A stretch of DNA of 13,414 nucleotides, taken from the NCBI GenBank assembly GCA_049718765.1, contig JBNARI010000039.1, positions 1 to 13,414 on the forward strand. The letters are read 5' to 3'. The DNA is from JBNARI01 sp049718765. GTDB lineage: Bacteria > Bacillota > Sulfobacillia > DUMF01. The stretch's first letter is position 1; each line of letters starts with the position of its first letter. The notes below the pieces were generated by a model. That model saw nothing but the letters and a program-made list of their open reading frames with translations. It was not told where the DNA came from and did not search any database. A program made the translations under genes and the position numbers. Below, one piece after another: positions 6,360-13,414 of this stretch.

Positions 6360-7247
6360 ATGCAATTGCTTCAGCAAATCTTAAACGGGTTAGTCATTGG
6401 GCTCATTTATTCACTTATTGCGCTTGGCTACACTATGGTGTTTGGAGTTTTAGGGTTCATCAACTTTGCTCACGGCGAAGTGTACATGATTGGGGCCTTC
6501 ATAGGCTTGGTATTGATCACTTCGTGTGGGTTTAGCTTCGTTGGTGCCCTCATAGGTGCTATGGTTCTCACGGCTGTTATGGGCATGTTCATAGAATACG
6601 TGGCATACCGTCCAGTGCGAAGATTTGGGAAGGGCTTTATGGACGCGATGTTGGTTAGCGCTATTGGAGTATCTATGTTCCTGCAAAACTTTGCGCAATT
6701 GGTATGGGGGACTGAGACACACCCGTTGGGTTTAGACATTGGGAAAAACGTGTACGAACTGGGCGGATTATTGTTTTCTCAACAGCAATTGCTCATAACA
6801 GCAATTGCACTAGGCCTCATGGTTGTACTTCAGATCTTGGTGAACAAGACTGTACTGGGCATGGCAATCCGTGCTACTTCTCAAGACATGGTTGCTGCAA
6901 GGCTTATGGGAATTGGAGTGAACCACATAATATCAATAACTTTTGGGATTGGATCAGCTCTTGCTGCCGCGGGTGGGCTGCTAGTAGGTGCGTACTTCGA
7001 CGCCATATATCCTCTGATGGGTGCGACTGCCGGGATCAAAGCTTTCACTGCAGCTGTGCTCGGGGGCATTGGTAGCATTCCCGGAGCAATGGTAGGCGGG
7101 ATAATCATTGGTATCGTTGAGACCCTGGGTGCGGTATATGTATCTTCCGCCTTCAGGGATGGCTTTGCCTTTCTTGTGTTGGTACTCACGCTCCTGTTCC
7201 TCCCTTCTGGGTTGTTTAGAGTTCAAAGAGGGGAGGGCAAGGTATGA
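6360..7247 (+). CDS. Branched-chain-type ABC transporter permease (LivH family)
   Basis: This 295-residue integral membrane protein is the first of the two permease subunits of the importer. The N-terminus carries the family pattern: NGLVIGLIYSLIALGYTMVF followed closely by INFAHGEVYMIGA. About eight hydrophobic helices can be picked out by eye. Near the C-terminus is the conserved segment KAFTAAVLGGIGSIPGAMVG, the family's cytoplasmic coupling region to the ATPases. Length equals that of typical LivH (about 290-308). The ATG at 6360 is 12 nt beyond AGGGAGG, a rather long spacing and close to the preceding hairpin, which may lower translation. Its TGA overlaps the next start (ATGA at 7244-7247), a sign of translational coupling. 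Confidence 0.93.
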   Translation: MQLLQQILNGLVIGLIYSLIALGYTMVFGVLGFINFAHGEVYMIGAFIGLVLITSCGFSFVGALIGAMVLTAVMGMFIEYVAYRPVRRFGKGFMDAMLVSAIGVSMFLQNFAQLVWGTETHPLGLDIGKNVYELGGLLFSQQQLLITAIALGLMVVLQILVNKTVLGMAIRATSQDMVAARLMGIGVNHIISITFGIGSALAAAGGLLVGAYFDAIYPLMGATAGIKAFTAAVLGGIGSIPGAMVGGIIIGIVETLGAVYVSSAFRDGFAFLVLVLTLLFLPSGLFRVQRGEGKV

Positions 7248-8209
7248 GCTATAGTATCATTACCAAGGCAGTGCTTTGGGGAATTGTGCTGGCAGTGCCA
7301 CTTGTGGTCAGGAACCCCTATGTAATGCACTTAATCATAATGTCGATCGTCTATACGGTCCTGGCGTACAGCGTAGACATAATCTATGGATATGCTGGCC
7401 AACTCAATTTAGGACAAGCGGCCTTTTATGCAATTGGTGCATATACTACGGCACTCCTGATGTTGCGGTTGAAGACTTCATACTGGGTGGCCATGCCGCT
7501 GTCGGGGATCATGGCTGCGGCCTTCGGCATTATCGTTGGCTTTCCAGCCCTGCGGCTTCGAGGACTTTACCTAGGAATAGCCACTCTCGGCTTCAGTGAG
7601 ATTGTGCGGCTGATACTCCTCACCTTCAAGGGGTTAACACGAGGGCCAATGGGCCTGCCGGGGATTCCTGCTCCCGTGCTGTTTTCGATACAACTAGACA
7701 CGCAGGCATCCCAGTACTACCTCATTCTGAGTTACCTAGTATTCACCGTTTTCTGCGTGCGGCGGCTTGTGGATTCCAGGGTTGGCAAGGCATGGATAGC
7801 GATCCGTGAGGATGAGATTGCTGCAGCCGCCATGGGAATTGACACGGCTAGGTACAAACTAATTGCGTTTTCTTTGGGGGCTTTCCTGGCGGGGATTGCG
7901 GGCAGTTTCTTCGCGGTGTACATGTCGTTCATTTCTCCAGACGCTTTCAAGACCATGGAGTCCTACCTAATATTCTCCATGCCTGCAGTGGGTGGAACGG
8001 GCACAATTCTCGGACCGGCTGTTGGAGCTGTGATCATTTACGTTCTGCCCGAGATTACAAGGGTTTTTGCAGAGTACAGGATGTTATGGGTTGGAGCGCT
8101 TCTGAGCGTTGTCATGGTAACCAATCCCAAGGGGATAGTGGGGGGCTTTGCTCAGCTGGCAGCGCACATTGGAGCGCGCAAGGGAGAGACTAACCATGCC
8201 GCTTCTTGA
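7244..8209 (+). CDS. Branched-chain-type ABC transporter permease (LivM family)
   Basis: This 321-residue membrane protein pairs with the LivH-type subunit to form the translocation pore. Family marks are YGYAGQLNLGQAAFYAIGAY near residue 50, GLPGIPAP, and the coupling-helix region IREDEIAAAAMGIDTARYKL followed by LGAFLAGIAGSFFAVY. About eight to ten hydrophobic segments are apparent. The start overlaps the LivH-type stop by 4 nt, and AGAGGGGAGGG lies about 10 nt upstream inside that gene. The end overlaps the next ATPase gene by 14 nt. E. coli LivM is longer (about 425 aa) because of an N-terminal extension that is missing here, as in many other bacterial members. Confidence 0.92.
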   Translation: MSYSIITKAVLWGIVLAVPLVVRNPYVMHLIIMSIVYTVLAYSVDIIYGYAGQLNLGQAAFYAIGAYTTALLMLRLKTSYWVAMPLSGIMAAAFGIIVGFPALRLRGLYLGIATLGFSEIVRLILLTFKGLTRGPMGLPGIPAPVLFSIQLDTQASQYYLILSYLVFTVFCVRRLVDSRVGKAWIAIREDEIAAAAMGIDTARYKLIAFSLGAFLAGIAGSFFAVYMSFISPDAFKTMESYLIFSMPAVGGTGTILGPAVGAVIIYVLPEITRVFAEYRMLWVGALLSVVMVTNPKGIVGGFAQLAAHIGARKGETNHAAS

Positions 8210-9005
8210 GGTAAGAAACTTGACCAAACGTTTTGGCGGCCTGTTAGCTGTGTCAGACGTGAGCTTCAGTGTGGACGAGGGTGAGATCCTTGCAATCATA
8301 GGACCTAACGGTGCAGGCAAGACCACTGTATTCAACGCGATCACTGGCATGACCAGCATGACTGCTGGCGAAGCGTTTTTCGACGGACACAGGCTGAACG
8401 GCCTTCCCCCTCACAGAATAGCTCAGCTAGGTATAAGCAGGACATTTCAGACTATACGTCTTTTCGCGAACGCCACAGTGCTGGACAACGTAATAATAGG
8501 GTTTCATTGCAGGACTCACACTGGGCTTATGGGTTCACTGCTACGGCCACAATATGCTCGCCGTGAATGGGAAGAGACCAAGAGGAAAGCCATAGAGTTG
8601 CTTGAAATGTTTGGGCTGGAACATTTCAAAAACGAACTGGCATGCAACTTACCCTATGGGCAGCAGCGGCGTCTTGAAATTGTGAGAGCACTTGCTACAA
8701 CTCCTCGGATGTTACTGCTTGACGAACCGGCAGCAGGCCTTAACATTTCCGAGACGCAGGCTCTCATGGCTCAAATTGAGTGGCTTAGGTCCAAAATGAG
8801 GAAGACCATACTGCTCATAGAACACGATATGAAGATGGTTATGGGCATTTCTGACCGCATCATAGTGCTGGATCATGGACGGAAGATCGCTGAAGGAAAA
8901 CCAAGGGATATCCAGCAAAACGAGCAGGTGATTCAGGCGTATTTGGGAAAGGGGTTCAGGCAGGATAATGCTGGAAGTGAAAGGACTGCATGTGCACTAC
9001 GGTAA
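8196..9005 (+). CDS. ABC transporter ATP-binding protein (LivG family)
   Basis: This 269-residue cytoplasmic ATPase powers the importer. Walker A is GPNGAGKTT at residues 36-44. The ABC signature is NLPYGQQRRLEI at 151-162, in the YGQQRRLEIARA form typical of LivG rather than LSGGQ. Walker B is MLLLDEPAAGLN with Asp176 and Glu177, and the switch His is in LLIEHDMKMVM. The open frame extends upstream to 8148, but the ATG at 8196 is preferred. It follows AGGGAGAG by about 8 nt and gives the family N-terminus MPLLEVRNLTKRFGG. It overlaps the LivM-type gene by 14 nt and the LivF-type gene by 38 nt, so its last 12 residues are encoded in sequence shared with the next gene's start. Confidence 0.93.
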   Translation: MPLLEVRNLTKRFGGLLAVSDVSFSVDEGEILAIIGPNGAGKTTVFNAITGMTSMTAGEAFFDGHRLNGLPPHRIAQLGISRTFQTIRLFANATVLDNVIIGFHCRTHTGLMGSLLRPQYARREWEETKRKAIELLEMFGLEHFKNELACNLPYGQQRRLEIVRALATTPRMLLLDEPAAGLNISETQALMAQIEWLRSKMRKTILLIEHDMKMVMGISDRIIVLDHGRKIAEGKPRDIQQNEQVIQAYLGKGFRQDNAGSERTACALR

Positions 9006-9669
9006 AGCACATGCCCTAAAAGGGGTGTCTATGGAAGTCAAGGGCAACGAGGTTGTAGCCCTTATTGGCAATAATGGTGCTGGCAAGACAACGCTCCTCA
9101 ACGCCATTTCGGGGGTAGTTGTTCCCTCGGGTGGGACCATAACGTTCAATGGTGAAAACATTACCCGTGCACCAGCCGAGGCTATCGTGCGGCGGGGCAT
9201 CGTACAAGTGCCAGAAGGGCGTCGCGTTTTTCCACACTTGACTGTGCAGGAGAACTTGAGATTGGGAGCCTTTGCGCGGCGTGGGGCCGATTTGTCATCT
9301 GACTTCGATAAAGTGTTCGAGTTGTTCCCGAAGCTCAAGGAGAGATCCAGGCAGCCAGCGGGTACCTTGAGCGGCGGCGAGCAACAAATGCTTGCCCTAG
9401 CCAGAGCTTTGATGGCAAGACCAAAGCTCTTGCTGCTTGATGAGCCTTCATTGGGACTTGCTCCAGTAGTAGTGGAGTCAATTTACGAGACAATCAGGCA
9501 GATTCATGCTGAAGGTACGCCCGTCTTGCTTGTAGAGCAAAATGCTTTCATTGCGCTGACCACGGCAGACCGGGCCTATGTAATGGAAACCGGACGTATC
9601 GTGCTTTCGGGCAATACTGATGAGCTGCTGAAGAACGACGAAGTTAGAAAGGCATATTTGGGAGGTTGA
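8968..9669 (+). CDS. ABC transporter ATP-binding protein (LivF family)
   Basis: This 233-residue ATPase is the second nucleotide-binding subunit of the importer, matching LivF in length. Walker A is GNNGAGKTT at 34-42. The signature LSGGEQQMLALARAL starts at residue 134. Walker B is LLLLDEPSLGLAP with Asp158 and Glu159, followed by LLVEQNAFIALT, where Gln-Asn replaces the usual switch His as is normal for LivF. The C-terminal METGRIVLSG segment is also typical. The start ATG lies inside the LivG-type gene with AGGCAGG upstream. The stop is 21 nt before the ureohydrolase start, which keeps that enzyme in the operon. Confidence 0.94.
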   Translation: MLEVKGLHVHYGKAHALKGVSMEVKGNEVVALIGNNGAGKTTLLNAISGVVVPSGGTITFNGENITRAPAEAIVRRGIVQVPEGRRVFPHLTVQENLRLGAFARRGADLSSDFDKVFELFPKLKERSRQPAGTLSGGEQQMLALARALMARPKLLLLDEPSLGLAPVVVESIYETIRQIHAEGTPVLLVEQNAFIALTTADRAYVMETGRIVLSGNTDELLKNDEVRKAYLGG

Positions 9670-9690
9670 CTTCCTAGAGGAGGTTTCGGC

Positions 9691-10659
9691 ATGTACAGAG
9701 AGTCGATGTCGCCTAGCTGTAGCAGTGAGGTCCCTGAAGTCACTGGCAATATTCCAACTTTCCTTGGTGCGCCCCGTGTTAGTCTGGACGACCTGAGAGG
9801 TTTGGATTCTGTGATAATCGGGCTACCATGGGAAGGTACAAACACCTGGGGAACGTACTCGGGCTGTGAGCAATCGCCCAAGGCCTGCCGGCTTGCTTCG
9901 TTGAGATACGGAAGCGGTTACGTTCCAGAGTATAACGTTGATGTCATGGCCAGAATTAGGCTGGGTGACGCAGGCGACCTTGCTGTTTGGCCAACTGACA
10001 TTCATAACACGTTTGCTTCCTTCGAAGCCGCTGCTGCCAAGGTTTTTGCTAGTGGCGCAATCCCTGTGTTCTTGGGTGGTGACCATTCAACAAGTTACCC
10101 GGTGGTAAAGGCACTGTTTGCCCAACGACCAGGGAAGGTGGGCATCATCCATTTCGACTCCCACCTGGACAATGCTGATGCTTACGGCAGTGACAAGCTG
10201 GCACGGTGTTGCCCGTTACGGCGTATTGCAGAAGCACCAGGTTCCGATCCAAAGAAAATTGTGCACATAGGCATCCATGGTCCTCGTAATTCACCAAGCC
10301 AAATGAGGTTTGCCAGGGAAAGTGGCGCGACAGTGTATACTACTGTAGACCTGAGGAAGAAGGGCGTCGAGGCAGTTATATCTGAGGCCATGAAGATTGC
10401 TGCTTCGGGCACTGACGGGTACTACGTCACTGTGTGCAGTGACATCATTGACCATGCATACAACCCTGGGGGACCATTGGACTTCGGAGGTCTGACTCCA
10501 TGGGAAATGTTTGAAACCCTCTACCGGCTAGCCCAAGGGCCCATGCTTGGGCTTGACATTGTGGAAGTCTATCCTCGAACCGACGTGAATGACGCGTCAG
10601 TGCATTTGATGGTTTGGATGGTCATTTATGCGTTGGCCGGACTGGCCTCTAAGAAGTGA
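9691..10659 (+). CDS. Ureohydrolase (arginase/agmatinase superfamily), atypical metal site
   Basis: This 322-residue protein has the ureohydrolase core, which hydrolyses guanidino or formimino groups at a binuclear metal centre. GGDHST at 129-134 supplies the first His ligand. DSHLD at 156-160 supplies Asp, His and Asp. VEVYPRTD with Glu292 matches the substrate-binding Glu region. The fourth motif, normally SxDxDxxDPA, reads TVCSDIIDHA at 247-256. The first ligand Asp is replaced by Cys249, Asp251 and Asp254 are kept, and Pro is replaced by His255. The following PGTG-type loop is NPGGP. The N-terminal loop also differs (GLPWEGTNTWGTYSGCEQSP rather than PfD...GaR.GP). The substrate is therefore uncertain; arginine, agmatine, guanidinobutyrate, formimino-glutamate or guanidine cannot be separated by eye. 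The start ATG follows AGAGGAGG by about 7 nt. Co-transcription with the importer suggests it acts on the imported compound. Confidence 0.85.
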   Translation: MYRESMSPSCSSEVPEVTGNIPTFLGAPRVSLDDLRGLDSVIIGLPWEGTNTWGTYSGCEQSPKACRLASLRYGSGYVPEYNVDVMARIRLGDAGDLAVWPTDIHNTFASFEAAAAKVFASGAIPVFLGGDHSTSYPVVKALFAQRPGKVGIIHFDSHLDNADAYGSDKLARCCPLRRIAEAPGSDPKKIVHIGIHGPRNSPSQMRFARESGATVYTTVDLRKKGVEAVISEAMKIAASGTDGYYVTVCSDIIDHAYNPGGPLDFGGLTPWEMFETLYRLAQGPMLGLDIVEVYPRTDVNDASVHLMVWMVIYALAGLASKK

Positions 10660-10714
10660 TGGTATGTAGTGTACAGTATGGTTTGTACGTGCAGTTGGGC
10701 TGGAGGAATAGAAT

Positions 10715-11640
10715 TTGCGAGTTGCCAGAGATCTAACTGAGCTGATAGGCAATACCCCTCTGGTGCAGCCCAGGAAGGTGTGCCACGGAGCTGTGGCAAC
10801 AATCCTTGCGAAACTCGAATTCCTGAAGCCGGGTGGGAGTGTCAAGGACTGGGCTGCACTAGCCATGGTCCAGGATGCTGAGTCCAAAGGCCTAATCGGG
10901 CCCGGGACGACAATCGTAGAGCCGACTAGCGGCAACACTGCTATTGGATTAGCGATGTATGGGCAGTAAAGGGATCTCGTGCGGTAATTGTCATGCCGGA
11001 GCACATGTCCATCGAAAGAAGACAGGTACTCTGGGCCTTCGGTGCAGAAATAGTGCTTACGCCATCGGGTGAAGGAATGCAGGGCGCCATCCGGAAAGCA
11101 GAGGAAATTGTACGTTCGACGCCCAACTCGTTCATGCCAAGGCAGTTTAGCAACCCTGCCAATCCCCATGTGCACGAGCTTACCACTGCCGAAGAGATAT
11201 GGCGGGACACCGGAGGGCAAGTGGATGTAATTGTGATTGGGGTTGGTACAGGTGGAACTATCACAGGCGTTGGCAGGGGGTTGAAGCGGCACAAACCTGA
11301 TGTCAAGGTGGTGGCGGTTGAGCCTGCCGAGTCGGCAATACTGTCTGGTGGGCAGGCTGGTGTTCATGGGATCCAAGGCATCGGAGCAGGCTTTGTTCCA
11401 GAAGTGTTCGACATGGGCCTCATAGATGAGGTATTGCCTGTTGGCCAAAGTGCTGCGTATCAAATGACCAGACGGCTGGCGAGGGAAGAGGGAATACTGG
11501 TGGGAGTCTCTTCTGGGGCTGCGGCCTTGGCTGCTGTCACAGTGGGGTGCAGGGCAGAACTGGCGGGCAAGGTGGTGGTGACTGTGTTCCCGGATACCGG
11601 TCTCAGGTACCTGTCTACAGGGGTGTTTGACCATGAGTAG
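10715..11640 (+). pseudogene. Cysteine synthase / PLP-dependent beta-family enzyme, frameshifted
   Basis: The first 84 codons (TTG start at 10715, GGAGG 8 nt upstream) read LTELIGNTPLV, KPGGSVKD with Lys44 as the PLP lysine, and EPTSGNTAIGLAM, then stop at 10967-10969. The remaining protein continues in the +2 frame as VKGSRAVIVMPEHMSIERR, GVGTGGTITGVGR, GIQGIGAGFVP and VSSGAAALAA to the stop at 11640. One extra base in GGG at 10961-10963 (GGGG) would restore one 308-residue protein, the normal cysteine synthase length. Such enzymes make cysteine from O-acetylserine and sulfide. Besides the frameshift, the conserved Arg after the PLP Lys-Asp is Trp46, and the loop reads SGNTA instead of SGNTG. 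These changes fit either decay or a divergent relative with one sequencing error. It is the last gene of the operon, 55 nt after the ureohydrolase. Confidence 0.85.
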
Positions 11641-12065
11641 CAGGCGTCTGGGCACTAGGTACCGCTTTCCAAGAACAAAGCTACTATTCACATCGCCATG
11701 GTCTACTGGAAGCCTGACGTCTGGGTCGATTCAGAGCAAGTGATTGCGGCCCGAGAGCTGATTGCCTATTAAGCTTTATAATCCGAGCCAAATCCCTTAA
11801 TCATTGGAGGGTCGGAGGGATTGGTGACAGACATTGGACTGCATGAGCAATTGTCTTTCGTGAGTTGATGTCGCGGCTTTCCGAATAGACGATAAAATTA
11901 CAAGTGCCGGCGAACACAAGGAACAGTTCAGCCGGCCGGGACGTCTCCCCGACCTAACACGTTGGCTACCCACAGGGAGTGCGGAAGGAGGACGTTCCCA
12001 CGTCTGCACTTCCTTCTCAAAACGGGTATCAGGCCTCTACTAGATGGAAGGGGAGCTTGGTCTAA
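11641..12065. other. Convergent intergenic spacer
   Basis: No convincing gene is present. A plus-strand frame open from 11659 and ending at 11772 reads MVYWKPDVWVDSEQ (from an ATG at 11698) then VIAARELIAY. It looks protein-like, but it has no clear ribosome binding site and no recognised family. TATAAT occurs at 11777-11782 without a -35. A loose hairpin (GACGT-TCCC-ACGTC at 11991-12004, flanked by GGAAGG/CTTCC) might serve as a terminator between the converging genes, but no T-run supports it. Confidence 0.35.
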
Positions 12066-13187
12066 CTATCTTAGCTTGGCGTCAGGTCCATCAGCAATTC
12101 CAATTGACTGTTCTATTCCCGGAGTTGAGACTACAGTCCCGTCAGGGAACACCCAGACTACATCTACTCCTTGTAGTTTTTTTGCCAACTCGCGGCCAGT
12201 CTCATAGGGAAGCACGAAAAAGGTAGTAGAAAGAAAATCCGCCACATCAGCGCCTCGTGCGCGCACGGTGACGCTGAGATAGCGATTTGCTGGCATCAGA
12301 GTATCAGGGTCAATAATGTGGTGATACGCCTTCCCATTCACCAAGTAGTACCGCTGATACCCACCGCTTGTGGCAACTGACTCGCCGTCGCCAATGTGAA
12401 TCACGCCAAGCAAATTGCTTTCGGTGGAAAACATGGGTTTACGGGGATCGTGAATCCCAACGCTCCACCACCTACGGTTACCGTCAAGGGGAAACCCCAC
12501 TGCTCTGATGTTTCCCCCAGCGCTCATCAATACTGACGTGACTCCTCCTGCCTCTAGTTCCCTGGCCACAAGTTCTGTGGCAAAGCCTTTTGCAACTGCC
12601 CCTACGTCCAGCCTCATGTCTTTGTCGGCAAGGTAGACCGTGTTGTTGTGGACGTCCACAATAACATTGTCAATGCTGGAGTGCTTTGCAGCTTCGGCCA
12701 GTTCTTCCAGGGGCGGAAGCTCGGCGTGTTCAGGGTCGTCGACCCCGCGCTCGCGGTAGTCGTGCCAGATGCGAAGCATCGCTCCCAGGGCAATATTGGT
12801 CTTGCCGCCTGTAGCGGTATACCATTGCTTAGAAAAGAGGATAAGATCTACGATTTCCTTGCTCACTTTCACGGGTGCTATGCCAGCGTTATCGTTGACC
12901 GTCTTGAGGTTGTTCATTCCTTCGTAGCCGTTATATATATCGAACATCTTGTGTAGTTCCAGGAAGCGGGAATGGATCCTTTCGAAATACGCATTGAACT
13001 CTTCCCGGCTCTTAGCGTAGCCAACCACGGTCACCACGGTGTCAAAGGTATCGAAAAACGCGTCTGTGTACTTTGTGTAGTGGTTCCGAGTTCCGAGGTT
13101 CTCGGCAAAGAGAATAACTCCAGACAGTGTCAAAACAAGGGCCAAGACTGCAACAATGTCCCGGCCTTTTGACCTAATCCCTTTCAC
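12066..13187 (-). CDS. apbE: FAD:protein FMN transferase (ApbE family)
   Basis: This 373-residue enzyme is expected to attach FMN from FAD covalently to Thr or Ser of exported flavoproteins, such as Rnf/Nqr subunits or FMN-binding-domain proteins. Family motifs in order are MRLDVGAVAKGFATE (191-205), MSAGGNIRAVG (221-231), VATSGGYQRYY (271-281), HHIIDPDTLMPAN (289-301) and ADFLSTTFFVL (316-326). Asp317 and Thr321 stand at the usual Mg-binding pair. Residues 11-29 form one hydrophobic segment without a lipobox Cys, so it is probably membrane-anchored with the catalytic domain outside, rather than a lipoprotein as in many relatives. The start is GTG at 13187-13185, with GGTGAT about 5 nt upstream on that strand. 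A weak promoter may lie at 13206-13234. The last gene of the other strand converges on it. Confidence 0.93.
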   Translation of the reverse strand: MKGIRSKGRDIVAVLALVLTLSGVILFAENLGTRNHYTKYTDAFFDTFDTVVTVVGYAKSREEFNAYFERIHSRFLELHKMFDIYNGYEGMNNLKTVNDNAGIAPVKVSKEIVDLILFSKQWYTATGGKTNIALGAMLRIWHDYRERGVDDPEHAELPPLEELAEAAKHSSIDNVIVDVHNNTVYLADKDMRLDVGAVAKGFATELVARELEAGGVTSVLMSAGGNIRAVGFPLDGNRRWWSVGIHDPRKPMFSTESNLLGVIHIGDGESVATSGGYQRYYLVNGKAYHHIIDPDTLMPANRYLSVTVRARGADVADFLSTTFFVLPYETGRELAKKLQGVDVVWVFPDGTVVSTPGIEQSIGIADGPDAKLR

Positions 13188-13205
13188 TGCAGATCACCGC
13201 TCACA

Positions 13206-13234
13206 GGTATACTGGCGCACCTGAGGCCTGCTAA
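13206..13234 (-). promoter_or_regulatory. Possible promoter of the ApbE gene
   Basis: On the minus strand TTAGCA (13234-13229) and TATACC (13211-13206) are separated by 17 bp. Each box matches consensus at four of six positions. The position between the upstream hairpin and the ApbE start is plausible, but the match is weak. Confidence 0.25.
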
Positions 13235-13246
13235 TGGACAATCTAA

Positions 13247-13279
13247 GCTCTTGGCTCCCGCTGACCGGGAGCCAAGAGC
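13247..13279 (-). terminator. Intrinsic-type hairpin upstream of apbE
   Basis: A perfect 14-bp stem (arms 13247-13260 and 13266-13279) encloses a 5-nt loop. On the minus strand it follows the stop of the partial gene by 27 nt and is followed by TTAGATTGT, a modest T-rich tail. It most likely ends transcription of that gene or lowers read-through into apbE. Confidence 0.6.
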
Positions 13280-13306
13280 AGCACCACTCAAGACGCAGGG
13301 CCACAG

Positions 13307-13414
13307 TTACTTCGCGTTCTTGTATGCTTCGGCAATTGCTGCCAGGTAATCTTCCACAGTAATTGTGACGAGGGAGGTGAGTTCTGGCACGTCTGGCACA
13401 GCGGGGTGAGCGGC
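13307..13414 (-). CDS. C-terminal end of an unidentified protein (partial)
   Basis: A minus-strand frame is open from the window edge to a TAA at 13309-13307 and encodes 35 residues ending TVEDYLAAIAEAYKNAK. A hairpin follows directly, as expected for a real gene end. The tail is amphipathic helix-like and shows no diagnostic motif. Its position upstream of apbE on the same strand makes an exported flavoprotein or another ApbE client possible, but nothing in these residues proves it. Confidence 0.5.
   Translation of the reverse strand, partial: AAHPAVPDVPELTSLVTITVEDYLAAIAEAYKNAK

Noticed and set aside
8148..8195. Upstream start for the LivG-type ATPase
   Set aside because: The extra 16 residues lie within the LivM-type gene, have no ribosome binding site, and are absent from the family. 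The ATG at 8196 has a good site and the normal N-terminus.
10597..11691. Long minus-strand open frame of 364 codons
   Set aside because: It lies opposite the ureohydrolase 3' end and the cysteine-synthase-like gene, whose plus-strand motifs are unmistakable. Its translation is rich in Ser, His and Arg with no family pattern, so it is an antisense shadow.
11777..11782. TATAAT as a promoter in the convergent spacer
   Set aside because: No -35 or extended -10 element at the right distance and no gene downstream on the plus strand.
11824..11868. Short GTG-started open frame with GGAGGG upstream in the convergent spacer
   Set aside because: Only about 14 codons, with no conservation evidence; the downstream sequence is full of stops.

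Overview
The window reads as part of the chromosome of an anaerobic, probably Gram-positive (Clostridia-type) bacterium. This is inferred from strong AGGAGG-type ribosome binding sites combined with GTG and TTG starts, an Fe-S/FMN/FAD ene-reductase of the oxygen-sensitive enoate/dienoyl-CoA reductase type, a lipoprotein-anchored solute-binding protein, and decayed IS110-type transposase pieces. No rRNA, tRNA or CRISPR array was seen.

Layout. Positions 1-664 hold no intact gene, only a C-terminal remnant of a PIN-domain toxin on the minus strand. At 665-2602 lies a complete 645-residue ene-reductase, followed by a strong hairpin. From 2603 to 5050 is a degenerate region. It contains one intact orphan gene (3496-4002, 168 aa, helical, unknown function), a frameshifted minimal nucleotidyltransferase (4139-4433), and two IS110/IS1111-like transposase fragments on opposite strands (3054-3200 plus, 4795-4948 minus).

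The core of the window is a plus-strand operon at 5106-11640. It begins behind an extended -10 promoter and a perfect 12-bp palindrome. Its genes are a periplasmic-binding lipoprotein, two LivH/LivM-type permeases, two LivG/LivF-type ATPases, a ureohydrolase (arginase/agmatinase fold), and a cysteine-synthase-like gene broken by a single-base frameshift. The first five products form a complete branched-chain-amino-acid-type (HAAT) ABC importer. The ureohydrolase follows 21 nt after the last ATPase gene, so the likely cargo is a guanidino or related amino compound hydrolysed after import. That link is inferred from gene order. The ureohydrolase is unusual: one canonical metal-ligand aspartate is replaced by cysteine.

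From 12066 to the right edge the minus strand carries a membrane-anchored ApbE flavin transferase and, upstream of it, the last 35 residues of an unidentified protein, separated by a 14-bp perfect hairpin. The ApbE gene converges on the operon across a 425-nt spacer with no clear gene.

The best candidate for something not routinely described is the importer-plus-atypical-ureohydrolase operon with its palindromic operator. The rest is ordinary metabolism plus gene decay.
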